In this document: positions 1-5,556 of the stretch, in pieces
Layout: each line of letters begins with the position of its first letter
Position numbering within the stretch: the first letter of the stretch is position 1
From: an uncultured Kroppenstedtia sp.
GTDB lineage: Bacteria > Bacillota > Bacilli > Thermoactinomycetales > DSM-45169
Length of the DNA: 6,455 nt
Reading direction: 5' to 3'
Assembly: GCA_959600065.1 (NCBI GenBank)
Contig: CAUGKZ010000104.1
Coordinates: 1-6,455, forward strand
Notes under the pieces: model-generated
Told to the model about the DNA's origin: nothing
Database searches by the model: none
What the model saw: only the letters and a program-made list of their open reading frames with translations
Position numbers and translations under genes: made by a program

Positions 1-65
1 GGGATCTCCAGAGCCACATTATATAATAAATTACGAAAGTACCATTTGTGAATCGCTAAAAAACC

Positions 66-107
66 AAACCCACACCGCCCCCGGTAACAGGGAGACGGTG
101 TGGGTTT
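66..107 (-). terminator. Rho-independent terminator of the yfkJ-kinase operon
   Basis: A perfect 12-bp inverted repeat (arms 66-77 and 96-107) encloses an 18-base loop whose ends can add a few more G-C pairs. Read on the minus strand, the hairpin is followed by a T-rich run (TTTGGTTTTTT), as expected of an intrinsic terminator. The arm nearest the gene touches the last base of the kinase stop codon (TAA, 109-107), so transcription stops immediately after translation ends. On the plus strand only four Ts follow the stem, so it would be a weak terminator in that direction. The strand assignment is therefore firm. Confidence 0.9.
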
Positions 108-1006
108 TATCCTACATACTCTTCGAGAATTCGGTCCACTGCAGAGCCATAGGCTTCCCCAAAAAGGTTGAGGTGGACGAGGAGGTAGTAGAGTTGGTAG
201 AGAGGTTTTCGGTCTCGATATTCGCTTTCCAAAGGATAGGCTTCCCTGTAGGACTGATAAAAGCGGTCCGAAAAGCCGCCGAAAAGTTCGGTAAAGGCCA
301 AGTCTACTTCCCGATGCCCATAATAGATCGCCGGGTCGATTAGACAAGGAGTTCCACCAGGACCAACCATCCAATTGCCTCCCCACAGGTCGCCGTGGAG
401 AAGAGAGGGCGAGATGTGAGAGTCCTCCAGCCAGTGGTCCAGTCGATCCAGCAACCGGGTGCACAGGCGGTTCCGACGGGAAGCAAGTCGCCCGTCTCTG
501 CTGGCGATCTCGATTTGGGGAAGTAGGCGGCAGTCCCGGTAGAAGTGGACCCACTTTTCTCGCCGCTGATTGGACTGGGGCAGGCGACCGATGAAGTTAT
601 CCTGTTCCAGGCCGAAGGCGGTGGAGGATTGTTGGTGGAGCTCTGCCATGCCCTGACCTAGGGCTTCCGCGATTCTATGATCAGACCGAGATGGACCTGG
701 CTCAATCCATTCCATCAAGATCCAACCCGTCCCTGGTTTCTCCGGCCCTTTGTGTGCGATGACTTTCGGGATTCCCAGGGACTGACTGTTTCGGGCCAGG
801 GTTTCCAATCCATCCCGCTCGGCGGTGAAGAAACCGGCGGGAGCTTTGGTGTGGAGTTTAAAAAAATAACGACCCGCCGGGGTTGCCAGCTGGAAGGACT
901 GATTGATCTCTCCGCCGGAGACAGGAAGAGATCGCTGCAGAGGACCGGGATCCCCGTAGGTGTGTAGTGCAGCTTCCACCGCGGATTGCAGGGGGGAAGT
1001 AAGCAT
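107..1006 (-). CDS. Fructosamine/ribulosamine-3-kinase family protein
   Basis: 299-residue member of the fructosamine-kinase family (FN3K/FN3K-RP; Pfam Fructosamin_kin), with a protein-kinase-like fold. Seen: a glycine-rich loop GGEINQSF (31-38), the ATP-site lysine in YFFKL (K50), FGLEQDNFIG (131-140, matching the family's WDN-IG block), the catalytic loop HGDLWGGN (204-211, D206) and the metal-binding Asp in LIDPA (D224). Length is normal for the family. Known bacterial members mostly phosphorylate ribulosamines or erythrulosamines on lysine at C3, giving an unstable product that falls off the protein; the exact substrate here is inferred. A longer frame begins at 1051, but I place the start at ATG 1006-1004: AAGGAG (1014-1019) lies 7 nt upstream, and the start overlaps the phosphatase stop as TGATG, which suggests translational coupling. 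No signal peptide, so cytoplasmic. Confidence 0.93.
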   Translation of the reverse strand: MLTSPLQSAVEAALHTYGDPGPLQRSLPVSGGEINQSFQLATPAGRYFFKLHTKAPAGFFTAERDGLETLARNSQSLGIPKVIAHKGPEKPGTGWILMEWIEPGPSRSDHRIAEALGQGMAELHQQSSTAFGLEQDNFIGRLPQSNQRREKWVHFYRDCRLLPQIEIASRDGRLASRRNRLCTRLLDRLDHWLEDSHISPSLLHGDLWGGNWMVGPGGTPCLIDPAIYYGHREVDLAFTELFGGFSDRFYQSYREAYPLESEYRDRKPLYQLYYLLVHLNLFGEAYGSAVDRILEEYVG

Positions 1007-1470
1007 CAGAGCTCTCCTTTCTCTCGGAGGGTCTGGATGATCTCTCGGCAACCCGCTTCCACCAAGCGATAGGTTTCTTCGAAATTTCCGGTGAAATAGG
1101 GATCGGGGACTTCTTTGTATGCTGTGTCGGGGATAAAGTCGACAAACCGATGGATGTCCACTTCCCTGTCTACCATATTCTTTACATCCTGATAGTTGCT
1201 GTTGTCCATGGTGATCACGTAGTCAAAGTCGATGAGGTCTTTCTCCACAATCTGTCGGGCTTTGATACCCTTGTCGGAGATCCCGCGGTCCGCAAGGAGG
1301 GAGCGGGTTCCCTGATGGGGAGGTTTGCCGGCGTGCCAATTGCCGGTGCCAGCTGAATCCACCTGTACCTTCTTGTCCAGTCCTTGCTCACGAAGTTGGT
1401 GACGCAGCACCGCTTCAGCCATCGGAGAGCGACAGATGTTGCCCAAGCAGACGAACAGAACGGATACCAA
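1006..1470 (-). CDS. yfkJ: Low-molecular-weight protein-tyrosine phosphatase
   Basis: 154-residue cytoplasmic phosphatase very like B. subtilis YfkJ. The N-terminal signature CLGNICRSP (8-16) is the C-X5-R-S active site: C8 is the nucleophile, and R14 and S15 are the phosphate-loop partners. The DSAGTGNWHAG block (38-48) is typical of the family, and VPDPYFTGNF near 121-130 supplies the general acid (D123) and the aromatic substrate-site residue. Length is normal and all catalytic residues are present. The start is TTG (1470-1468), an uncommon codon: no ATG or GTG is possible in frame near the signature, and AAGGAG lies at 1486-1481. First gene of a two-gene operon; its stop overlaps the kinase start. 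Besides phosphotyrosine, some bacterial enzymes of this family remove the 5-phosphate from protein-bound ribulosamine 5-phosphates, which fits the neighbouring kinase. The specificity here is inferred. Confidence 0.95.
   Translation of the reverse strand: MVSVLFVCLGNICRSPMAEAVLRHQLREQGLDKKVQVDSAGTGNWHAGKPPHQGTRSLLADRGISDKGIKARQIVEKDLIDFDYVITMDNSNYQDVKNMVDREVDIHRFVDFIPDTAYKEVPDPYFTGNFEETYRLVEAGCREIIQTLREKGEL
1014..1019 (-). promoter_or_regulatory. RBS that fixes the kinase start
   Basis: AAGGAG on the minus strand sits 7 nt before ATG 1006-1004. The alternative upstream ATG (1051-1049) would add 15 residues rich in Arg and Pro that read across the end of the phosphatase gene in another frame. 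The downstream start is therefore preferred. Confidence 0.85.
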
Positions 1471-1480
1471 AGTGAGAGCA

Positions 1481-1486
1481 CTCCTT
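1481..1486 (-). promoter_or_regulatory. RBS supporting the TTG start of yfkJ
   Basis: AAGGAG on the minus strand, 10 nt before the TTG start codon (1470-1468). The spacing is slightly long but workable. It supports TTG as the true start, because the conserved CLGNICRSP block begins only seven codons later and no other initiator lies between. Confidence 0.7.
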
Positions 1487-1513
1487 TTTCATCCGGAATC
1501 TAACATCAACCCT

Positions 1514-1522
1514 ATCTTAACA
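1514..1522 (-). promoter_or_regulatory. Candidate extended -10 promoter for yfkJ-kinase operon
   Basis: On the minus strand the sequence reads TGTTAAGAT, that is TGn followed by TAAGAT (five of six matches to TATAAT). No good -35 hexamer lies 16-18 nt upstream, so recognition would rest on the extended -10. Transcription would begin near 1507, giving a leader of roughly 37 nt before the TTG start. The placement is sensible but the call rests on one short motif. Confidence 0.4.
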
Positions 1523-1566
1523 CAGCCGCTGGGTATTGTGATTACATTTGGAAGCAGGGTGAAAAG

Positions 1567-1620
1567 GTTGGCGGAGGGACGGCGGGCTTTCCCATGAAGC
1601 CTATTTGGTCTCCTCCGAAC
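1567..1620. repeat. Nested inverted repeat (possible RNA hairpin)
   Basis: Outer arms CGGAGG (1572-1577) and CCTCCG (1612-1617) pair perfectly. They can be lengthened by GTT (1567-1569) with AAC (1618-1620) across a two-base bulge. An inner stem GGCTT (1585-1589) with AAGCC (1597-1601) closes a short loop. No run of Ts follows on either strand, so it does not look like a terminator. Its role is unknown, and chance pairing in GC-rich DNA is possible. Confidence 0.35.
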
Positions 1621-1699
1621 TGGGGTGTGCCACCATGAGTTTCCCCATCCCGATCCACCCAATCATGAAAGCGCTTCAAAAATATTAACAAAATAAAGG

Positions 1700-1728
1700 T
1701 TGAAAAACAGGAAGCCCCCTTCTATAAT
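1700..1728 (+). promoter_or_regulatory. Sigma-A promoter of the thrR-hom-thrC-thrB-pheA operon
   Basis: TTGAAA (1700-1705) and a perfect TATAAT (1723-1728) are separated by exactly 17 bases. This is a near-consensus vegetative promoter in an AT-rich stretch. Transcription should start near 1735, leaving a leader of only about 36 nt before the ATG at 1771. That is too short for a T-box or a transcription attenuator, so control of initiation by a repressor is the simplest model. Confidence 0.88.
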
Positions 1729-1738
1729 GTCCGTTATA
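1723..1738. promoter_or_regulatory. Candidate operator palindrome over the -10 box
   Basis: TATAATGTCCGTTATA is an imperfect palindrome. The five-base arms TATAA (1723-1727) and TTATA (1734-1738) match perfectly, and a further G/C pair matches inside the spacer (1729 and 1732). It covers the -10 hexamer and the predicted transcription start, where a bound repressor would block RNA polymerase. The obvious candidate ligand is the HTH-ACT protein encoded immediately downstream. The dyad is short and AT-rich, so chance cannot be excluded. Confidence 0.45.
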
Positions 1739-1758
1739 TAAAAACAATTGTCTTCTAT

Positions 1759-1764
1759 AGGAGG
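1759..1764 (+). promoter_or_regulatory. Strong RBS of the ACT regulator gene
   Basis: A perfect AGGAGG lies 6 nt before ATG 1771. This fixes the start of the first gene of the operon and predicts efficient translation. Confidence 0.9.
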
Positions 1765-1770
1765 ACGGAA

Positions 1771-2220
1771 ATGAATCCAAAGGATGAGACTTACTATCTG
1801 ATTCGTTCCGACATGTTGCCAGAGGCGATTCAGAAGACAGTGAAAGCCAAAGCGATGCTCGCCTCGGGAGAGGTACAGACGGTACAGGATGCAGTGGATG
1901 GAGTGGGAATGAGCCGCAGTTCTTTTTACAAATACAAGGATGGGGTGTACCCCTTCAATGCTTTGATGAAAGAGAAAATCGTCACGGTCTCTCTGACATT
2001 GGAGCACCGTGCGGGGATGTTGTCCGGCATTTTGGCCTATCTGGCCACGAACAGAGCAAATGTGTTGACGATTCACCAGACGATTCCCCTGCAGGGAATC
2101 GCAGGGGTAACCCTATCTCTCGACACGGCTCAAGTACAAATTCATTTGACAGATTTAATCAACGGGATGAAAGAGATGGACGGTGTGGTTCGAGCAGAAC
2201 TCGTAGGTCGAGGAGAATAG
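1771..2220 (+). CDS. thrR: HTH-ACT regulator, PheB/YszB (ThrR) family
   Basis: 149-residue protein aligning along its whole length with B. subtilis PheB/YszB (UPF0735 family). The N-terminal third carries a helix-turn-helix-like segment, with VQDAVDGVGMSRSSFYKYK at about 38-56. The rest (70-147) is an ACT domain including the family hallmark IHQTIPLQG (101-109). Older databases call the family chorismate mutase, but no chorismate-mutase motif is visible. From memory, this B. subtilis protein was renamed ThrR, a DNA-binding repressor of hom-thrCB and of an aspartokinase gene. Its position here as first gene before hom-thrC-thrB supports that role independently. The ACT domain would then sense an amino acid, probably threonine (inference). 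Start set by AGGAGG 6 nt upstream; 19 bases separate its stop from the preferred hom ATG. Family certain; regulatory role likely; ligand unproven. Confidence 0.92.
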   Translation: MNPKDETYYLIRSDMLPEAIQKTVKAKAMLASGEVQTVQDAVDGVGMSRSSFYKYKDGVYPFNALMKEKIVTVSLTLEHRAGMLSGILAYLATNRANVLTIHQTIPLQGIAGVTLSLDTAQVQIHLTDLINGMKEMDGVVRAELVGRGE

Positions 2221-2225
2221 ATCAG

Positions 2226-2231
2226 AGGGAG
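2226..2231 (+). promoter_or_regulatory. RBS favouring the ATG start of hom
   Basis: AGGGAG lies 8 nt before ATG 2240. For the upstream in-frame GTG at 2231 the same purine run would touch the start codon, leaving no usable spacing. The ATG at 2240 is therefore preferred. Confidence 0.65.
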
Positions 2232-2239
2232 TGGAGAAG

Positions 2240-3541
2240 ATGGAGCAAGAACCGATACGCGTAGGTCTGATGGGTCTTGGCACCGTGGGCTCCGGGGTGG
2301 TTCGCCTAGTGAAAAATCATCAGGAGGATCTGTGGCAACAGACGGGTCGCGGGATATCCATCGAGAGGATTCTGGTGAGAGACAAGGGAAAGGAGCGATC
2401 CGTTCAGGTGGATTCGGGCTTGCTGACGGAACGGCCGGAGGAGATTCTCCAAGACAAAGGGATCGATCTGGTAGTGGAGGTGATGGGGGGAATCGAACCT
2501 GCGTACACCTGTATCCGGGAGGCTTTGGAAGAGGGAAAACACGTGGTTACCGCCAACAAGGATCTGATGGCCCTGCATGGAGCGGAGCTGTTGTCCATTG
2601 CTGGGGATAAGGGGTGCGACCTCTTTTACGAAGCCAGTGTGGCTGGAGGAATTCCCGTTCTGCGGGCTTTGACAGAAGGGCTCTCTGCGGATCGGATTTC
2701 GACGATCATGGGGATCGTCAACGGGACCACCAACTATATCCTGACGGAGATGGCCCGGAAAGGCACGCCCTTTGCCGATGCTCTCGCCAAGGCTCAGGAT
2801 CAAGGTTACGCTGAATCCGATCCCACTGCTGATGTGGAAGGGTTGGATGCGGCACGAAAGATGGCGATTCTGGCTTATCTGGGCTTTCATACCCACCTTG
2901 CCTTAGATGAAATACCGGTACAGGGGATCCGAGATGTGACTACAGAGGATATTCAGTTTGCTGATCAGTTAGGTTATGTGCTCAAGTTGATCGGGATCGC
3001 CAAGCGGAATGAGGGGAAGATGGAGGTGAGTGTGCAACCGGCACTGTTGTCTGGAGAACACCCTTTGGCATCCGTGGATGGGGTGTTCAATGCGGTCTAC
3101 ATCCATGGTGAAGCGGTGGGAGAGACGATGTTTTACGGTCCGGGAGCCGGGGAAATGCCCACTGCCACCGCCGTGGTCTCTGACCTGGTGACGGTGGTGA
3201 AACATATGGAACTGGGGGTCAACGGCCGGGGAATGGTGGCCCCTTATTGTGAAAAACGTTGGAAAAGTCCCCGAGAGATTTTCTCCAAACATTTTCTCCG
3301 CCTTCGTTTGGCAGATGAGGCAGGCGTAATGGCTGGACTGACAAGTGTTTTTGCCGAGGCGGCGGTCAGCTTGGAAAAGGTGCTACAGGTGCCGATCAGC
3401 CAGGGTGGAGAAGCAGAGATCGTTCTAATCACGCACACAGCTAGTCAGCATCAGTTGGAGACGATCCTTCGCCGATTGGATGAGATGCCGGCAGTGCGCC
3501 AGCTGATGAGCCACTATCGCGTGGAAGGAGGAAATGGATGA
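2240..3541 (+). CDS. hom: Homoserine dehydrogenase (with C-terminal ACT domain)
   Basis: Reduces aspartate 4-semialdehyde to homoserine with NAD(P)H, the entry into the threonine and methionine branch; cytoplasmic. From ATG 2240 it has 433 residues, as in B. subtilis Hom. Seen in order: the dinucleotide-binding loop [11 protein letters not shown] (9-19), TANKDLM with the conserved lysine (K107), [20 protein letters not shown] (158-168), the catalytic block [10 protein letters not shown] (198-207, with D203 and K207 spaced like the yeast catalytic pair), [17 protein letters not shown] (300-316), and an ACT domain from about 352 to 429. The ACT domain is the usual site of threonine feedback control. 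A GTG at 2231 would add three residues but has poor RBS spacing. The end overlaps thrC by four bases (ATGA), so the two are translationally coupled. Confidence 0.98.
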   Translation: MEQEPIRVGLMGLGTVGSGVVRLVKNHQEDLWQQTGRGISIERILVRDKGKERSVQVDSGLLTERPEEILQDKGIDLVVEVMGGIEPAYTCIREALEEGKHVVTANKDLMALHGAELLSIAGDKGCDLFYEASVAGGIPVLRALTEGLSADRISTIMGIVNGTTNYILTEMARKGTPFADALAKAQDQGYAESDPTADVEGLDAARKMAILAYLGFHTHLALDEIPVQGIRDVTTEDIQFADQLGYVLKLIGIAKRNEGKMEVSVQPALLSGEHPLASVDGVFNAVYIHGEAVGETMFYGPGAGEMPTATAVVSDLVTVVKHMELGVNGRGMVAPYCEKRWKSPREIFSKHFLRLRLADEAGVMAGLTSVFAEAAVSLEKVLQVPISQGGEAEIVLITHTASQHQLETILRRLDEMPAVRQLMSHYRVEGGNG

Positions 3542-4599
3542 TGAACCCGGGTTTGATCCAACGATATCGCCGCTTTTTGCCGATCACTGATGAAACTCCT
3601 TCTTTGACCCTCTATGAGGGGAACACCCCTTTAATACCAGCCCGTTGCTTGTCGGAGGAGTGGGGGATCGATCTCCGCTTTAAAGTGGAGGGTTTCAATC
3701 CCACCGGTTCCTTCAAGGATCGGGGAATGGTAGTCGCCATCGCCAAGGCAGCGGAAGCCGGGAGCCAAGCAGTCATCTGTGCCTCCACCGGGAACACATC
3801 GGCTTCGGCGGCAGCCTATGCCGCCCGCATGGGTCTTCGGTGCATTGTGGTCATCCCTGACGGTTACGTCGCGCTGGGGAAACTGTCCCAGGCAGTGATG
3901 TACGGGGCGGAAGTGTTGGCGGTGCAGGGTAACTTTGATCAGGCGCTGGAGATTGTCCGGGAGATTGCTGATCACCATCCTGTCACCCTGGTCAATTCCG
4001 TCAATCCAAACCGGATTGAGGGGCAGAAGACAGGAGCTTTTGAGATTTGTGACCAATGGGGAGAGGCTCCGGATATATTGGCGATTCCTGTGGGCAACGC
4101 TGGCAATATCAGCGCTTACTGGAAAGGATTTCGGGAGTACCGGGTGGCGGGCCGCAGTGGAAAACTGCCGCGGATGTGTGGGTTTGAAGCGGCAGGAGCA
4201 GCAGCTATTGTGCGGGGAGAACGGGTGGAACAGCCGGAGACGGTGGCCACTGCGATCCGGATTGGCAATCCAGCCAGCTGGCAGACTGCGGTGATGGCGG
4301 CTGAACAGTCTGGCGGCCAAATCGATAGTGTCACCGATGGGGAGATCCTGGAGGCTTACCGGGAGTTGGCGCAAAAGGAAGGGGTTTTTGCCGAACCCGC
4401 CTCGGCGGCGTCCTTGGCAGGGGTGAAAAAACTGCGCCAGGCCGGGGTGATTTCTGAGGGGGACCGAGTAGCTTGCATTCTCACGGGGAATGGTCTCAAA
4501 GATCCGACAACGGCTATGGAGGCAGTTGCAGTGAAACCCCGAGTGCTTCCCTGTGACCGGAAAGCGGTGGTGGAAGAGGTGACAGGAAGGGAGGGCTAA
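3538..4599 (+). CDS. thrC: Threonine synthase (PLP-dependent)
   Basis: Converts O-phospho-L-homoserine to L-threonine plus phosphate, the last step of the pathway; cytoplasmic. The 353 residues match the short B. subtilis-type enzyme along the whole length. Seen: the PLP lysine in [13 protein letters not shown] (K60), the phosphate-site STGNTS (83-88), [13 protein letters not shown] (153-165), the glycine-rich PVGNAGN (184-190), RIGNPASW (241-248), [12 protein letters not shown] (281-292) and TGNGLKDP (318-325). All expected binding residues are present. AAGGAGG (3525-3531) lies 6 nt before ATG 3538, which overlaps the hom stop. A second ATG follows at once (3541), so the initiator could be either. 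The thrB RBS is inside the end of this gene, so hom, thrC and thrB are effectively contiguous. Confidence 0.98.
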   Translation: MMNPGLIQRYRRFLPITDETPSLTLYEGNTPLIPARCLSEEWGIDLRFKVEGFNPTGSFKDRGMVVAIAKAAEAGSQAVICASTGNTSASAAAYAARMGLRCIVVIPDGYVALGKLSQAVMYGAEVLAVQGNFDQALEIVREIADHHPVTLVNSVNPNRIEGQKTGAFEICDQWGEAPDILAIPVGNAGNISAYWKGFREYRVAGRSGKLPRMCGFEAAGAAAIVRGERVEQPETVATAIRIGNPASWQTAVMAAEQSGGQIDSVTDGEILEAYRELAQKEGVFAEPASAASLAGVKKLRQAGVISEGDRVACILTGNGLKDPTTAMEAVAVKPRVLPCDRKAVVEEVTGREG

Positions 4600-4601
4600 A
4601 G

Positions 4602-5522
4602 ATGGATCCATTTCTATCCTTTGAAGTGACGGTTCCCGGTAGCAGTGCCAACCTGGGTTCCGGTTTTGATTCTATCGGGATGGCGGTGAATCGTTTTCTC
4701 CACCTCCGTTTTTCTCCGGCGGAAGAGTGGACTGTCACCGCTGAAGACGAGTCATTCCGAGAGGTGATGCAAAAAGGGGATAACCTGATCCTTGAGGTGA
4801 TGAAAGAGGTGTTTCAAGCAGTGGATCAGCAGTTGCCTCCTTTTCGGTTGGAAGTAGAATCCGAGATTCCCTTGATGCGGGGATTGGGAAGCAGTGCTGC
4901 TGCCATAGTAGGTGGATTGATGGCGGCAAATCATCTATTGGGTGATCCATTCAGTGTTCAGGAGTTGTTTCGGCGGGCGGTTCACCGGGAAGGGCACCCT
5001 GACAACGTGGGTCCGTCGTTGTTCGGCGGAGTGGTGGTCGCCTCCTGGGATGGAGAGAAAGTTCATGCTGTCCCGGCGCCGCTTCCCCCCTTCTCCGTGA
5101 TTGCAGTCATTCCGGAATTGCCCCTGGCCACCTCCCGTTCCCGAAAAGCTTTGCCTGCTCAACTGCGCTTTGATGAAGCGGTTCTGGGGAGCAGCCGGGC
5201 CAATTTGCTGACGGCGGCTTTATTTTCCGGGGATTGGGATGCCTTCGGGATCGGTTTGAGGGACCGGTTTCATCAACCTTTTCGGAGTGCCCTGGTTCCG
5301 GGATTGAATCGGGTATTGCAAGAATCCGTCCTCCATGGTGCCCTGGGTGCGGCTTTGAGCGGGGCGGGTCCCACGATGGCTGTGTTCACCTTTGATCCGA
5401 AGTCGGTCCGTCAGTTTGTGGAGAAGGTCTTCCAGGAGGAGGGGATTCCGGTTCAGGTATTGACCCTGTCCCCCCAGGCTGAAGGGGCTGTCATCCGGTT
5501 GACAGAGGGGATGAGATCATAG
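4602..5522 (+). CDS. thrB: Homoserine kinase (GHMP family)
   Basis: Phosphorylates L-homoserine with ATP to O-phosphohomoserine, the substrate of the preceding thrC product; cytoplasmic. 306 residues, normal for the family. The three GHMP-kinase motifs are intact: VPGSSANLGSGFDSIG (11-26) at the N-terminus, the ATP-binding PLMRGLGSSAA (90-100), and the C-terminal GALGAALSGAGPTM (246-259). EGHPDNVGPSLFGG (130-143) is the homoserine-kinase-specific block, and ATSRSRKALP (176-185) is also typical. Start at ATG 4602, two bases after the thrC stop; a GGGAGG-type RBS (4589-4594) lies inside the thrC end. Order is hom-thrC-thrB, as in B. subtilis. The stop is followed by 34 bases before pheA with no terminator. 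Confidence 0.98.
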   Translation: MDPFLSFEVTVPGSSANLGSGFDSIGMAVNRFLHLRFSPAEEWTVTAEDESFREVMQKGDNLILEVMKEVFQAVDQQLPPFRLEVESEIPLMRGLGSSAAAIVGGLMAANHLLGDPFSVQELFRRAVHREGHPDNVGPSLFGGVVVASWDGEKVHAVPAPLPPFSVIAVIPELPLATSRSRKALPAQLRFDEAVLGSSRANLLTAALFSGDWDAFGIGLRDRFHQPFRSALVPGLNRVLQESVLHGALGAALSGAGPTMAVFTFDPKSVRQFVEKVFQEEGIPVQVLTLSPQAEGAVIRLTEGMRS

Positions 5523-5528
5523 TAGAGT
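5499..5528 (+). promoter_or_regulatory. Candidate internal promoter before pheA
   Basis: A perfect -35 hexamer TTGACA (5499-5504), inside the 3' end of thrB, is followed after 18 bases by TAGAGT (5523-5528), four of six matches to TATAAT. The start would lie near 5535, just before the pheA RBS at 5543. It could give pheA expression independent of the threonine repressor. The -10 match and spacing are only moderate, and TTGACA also encodes part of ThrB. Confidence 0.33.
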
Positions 5529-5542
5529 GTTGGGAAACATTA

Positions 5543-5548
5543 AAGGAG
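5543..5548 (+). promoter_or_regulatory. RBS that fixes the pheA start
   Basis: AAGGAG lies 8 nt before ATG 5557. An in-frame GTG at 5527 would add ten residues that read through this RBS and have no homology to the family N-terminus, so it is rejected as the start. Confidence 0.88.
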
Positions 5549-5556
5549 AGAGCTTT

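Larger units (their letters stand above)
1471..1770. other. Divergent intergenic region between the two operons
   Basis: 300 bases separate the TTG start of yfkJ from the ATG of the ACT regulator. The outer parts hold the minus-strand RBS and candidate extended -10 promoter (1481-1522) and the plus-strand sigma-A promoter with its RBS (1700-1764). The middle (about 1540-1680) is unexplained. It holds a nested inverted repeat (1567-1620), a 45-codon minus-strand frame (1542-1679) with no ribosome binding site, and two tiny plus-strand frames (1594-1638 and 1635-1688) joined by ATGA, also without a well-placed RBS. I see no T-box, riboswitch core, tRNA or transposon end here. Confidence 0.7.

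Noticed and set aside
1..60. AT-rich left edge considered as a promoter
   Set aside because: It contains TATAATAA-like sequence but no paired -35 hexamer, and no gene within view would use it.
1007..1051. Fifteen-residue upstream extension of the fructosamine-kinase from ATG 1051-1049
   Set aside because: It would overlap the phosphatase gene by 46 bases and has no clear RBS, whereas ATG 1006 has AAGGAG at 7 nt and a TGATG coupling overlap.
1594..1688. Two tiny plus-strand frames (14 and 17 codons) joined by ATGA, considered as a leader peptide for attenuation
   Set aside because: They lie upstream of the predicted transcription start of the threonine operon, lack a properly spaced RBS, and have no runs of Thr, Ile or Phe codons.
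1735..1770. T-box or amino-acid riboswitch in the operon leader
   Set aside because: The leader is only about 36 nt, with no specifier stem, T-box sequence or terminator hairpin.
2306..2896. 196-codon minus-strand frame opposite hom
   Set aside because: It is a shadow of the homoserine dehydrogenase gene with no family motif.
3631..4611. Long 326-codon minus-strand frame opposite thrC
   Set aside because: It is antisense to a fully conserved threonine synthase, has a composition rich in His, Arg, Pro and Ser typical of shadow frames, and has no recognisable motif.
5527..5556. GTG start ten codons upstream for pheA
   Set aside because: The added residues read through the strong RBS of the ATG at 5557 and do not resemble the family N-terminus.
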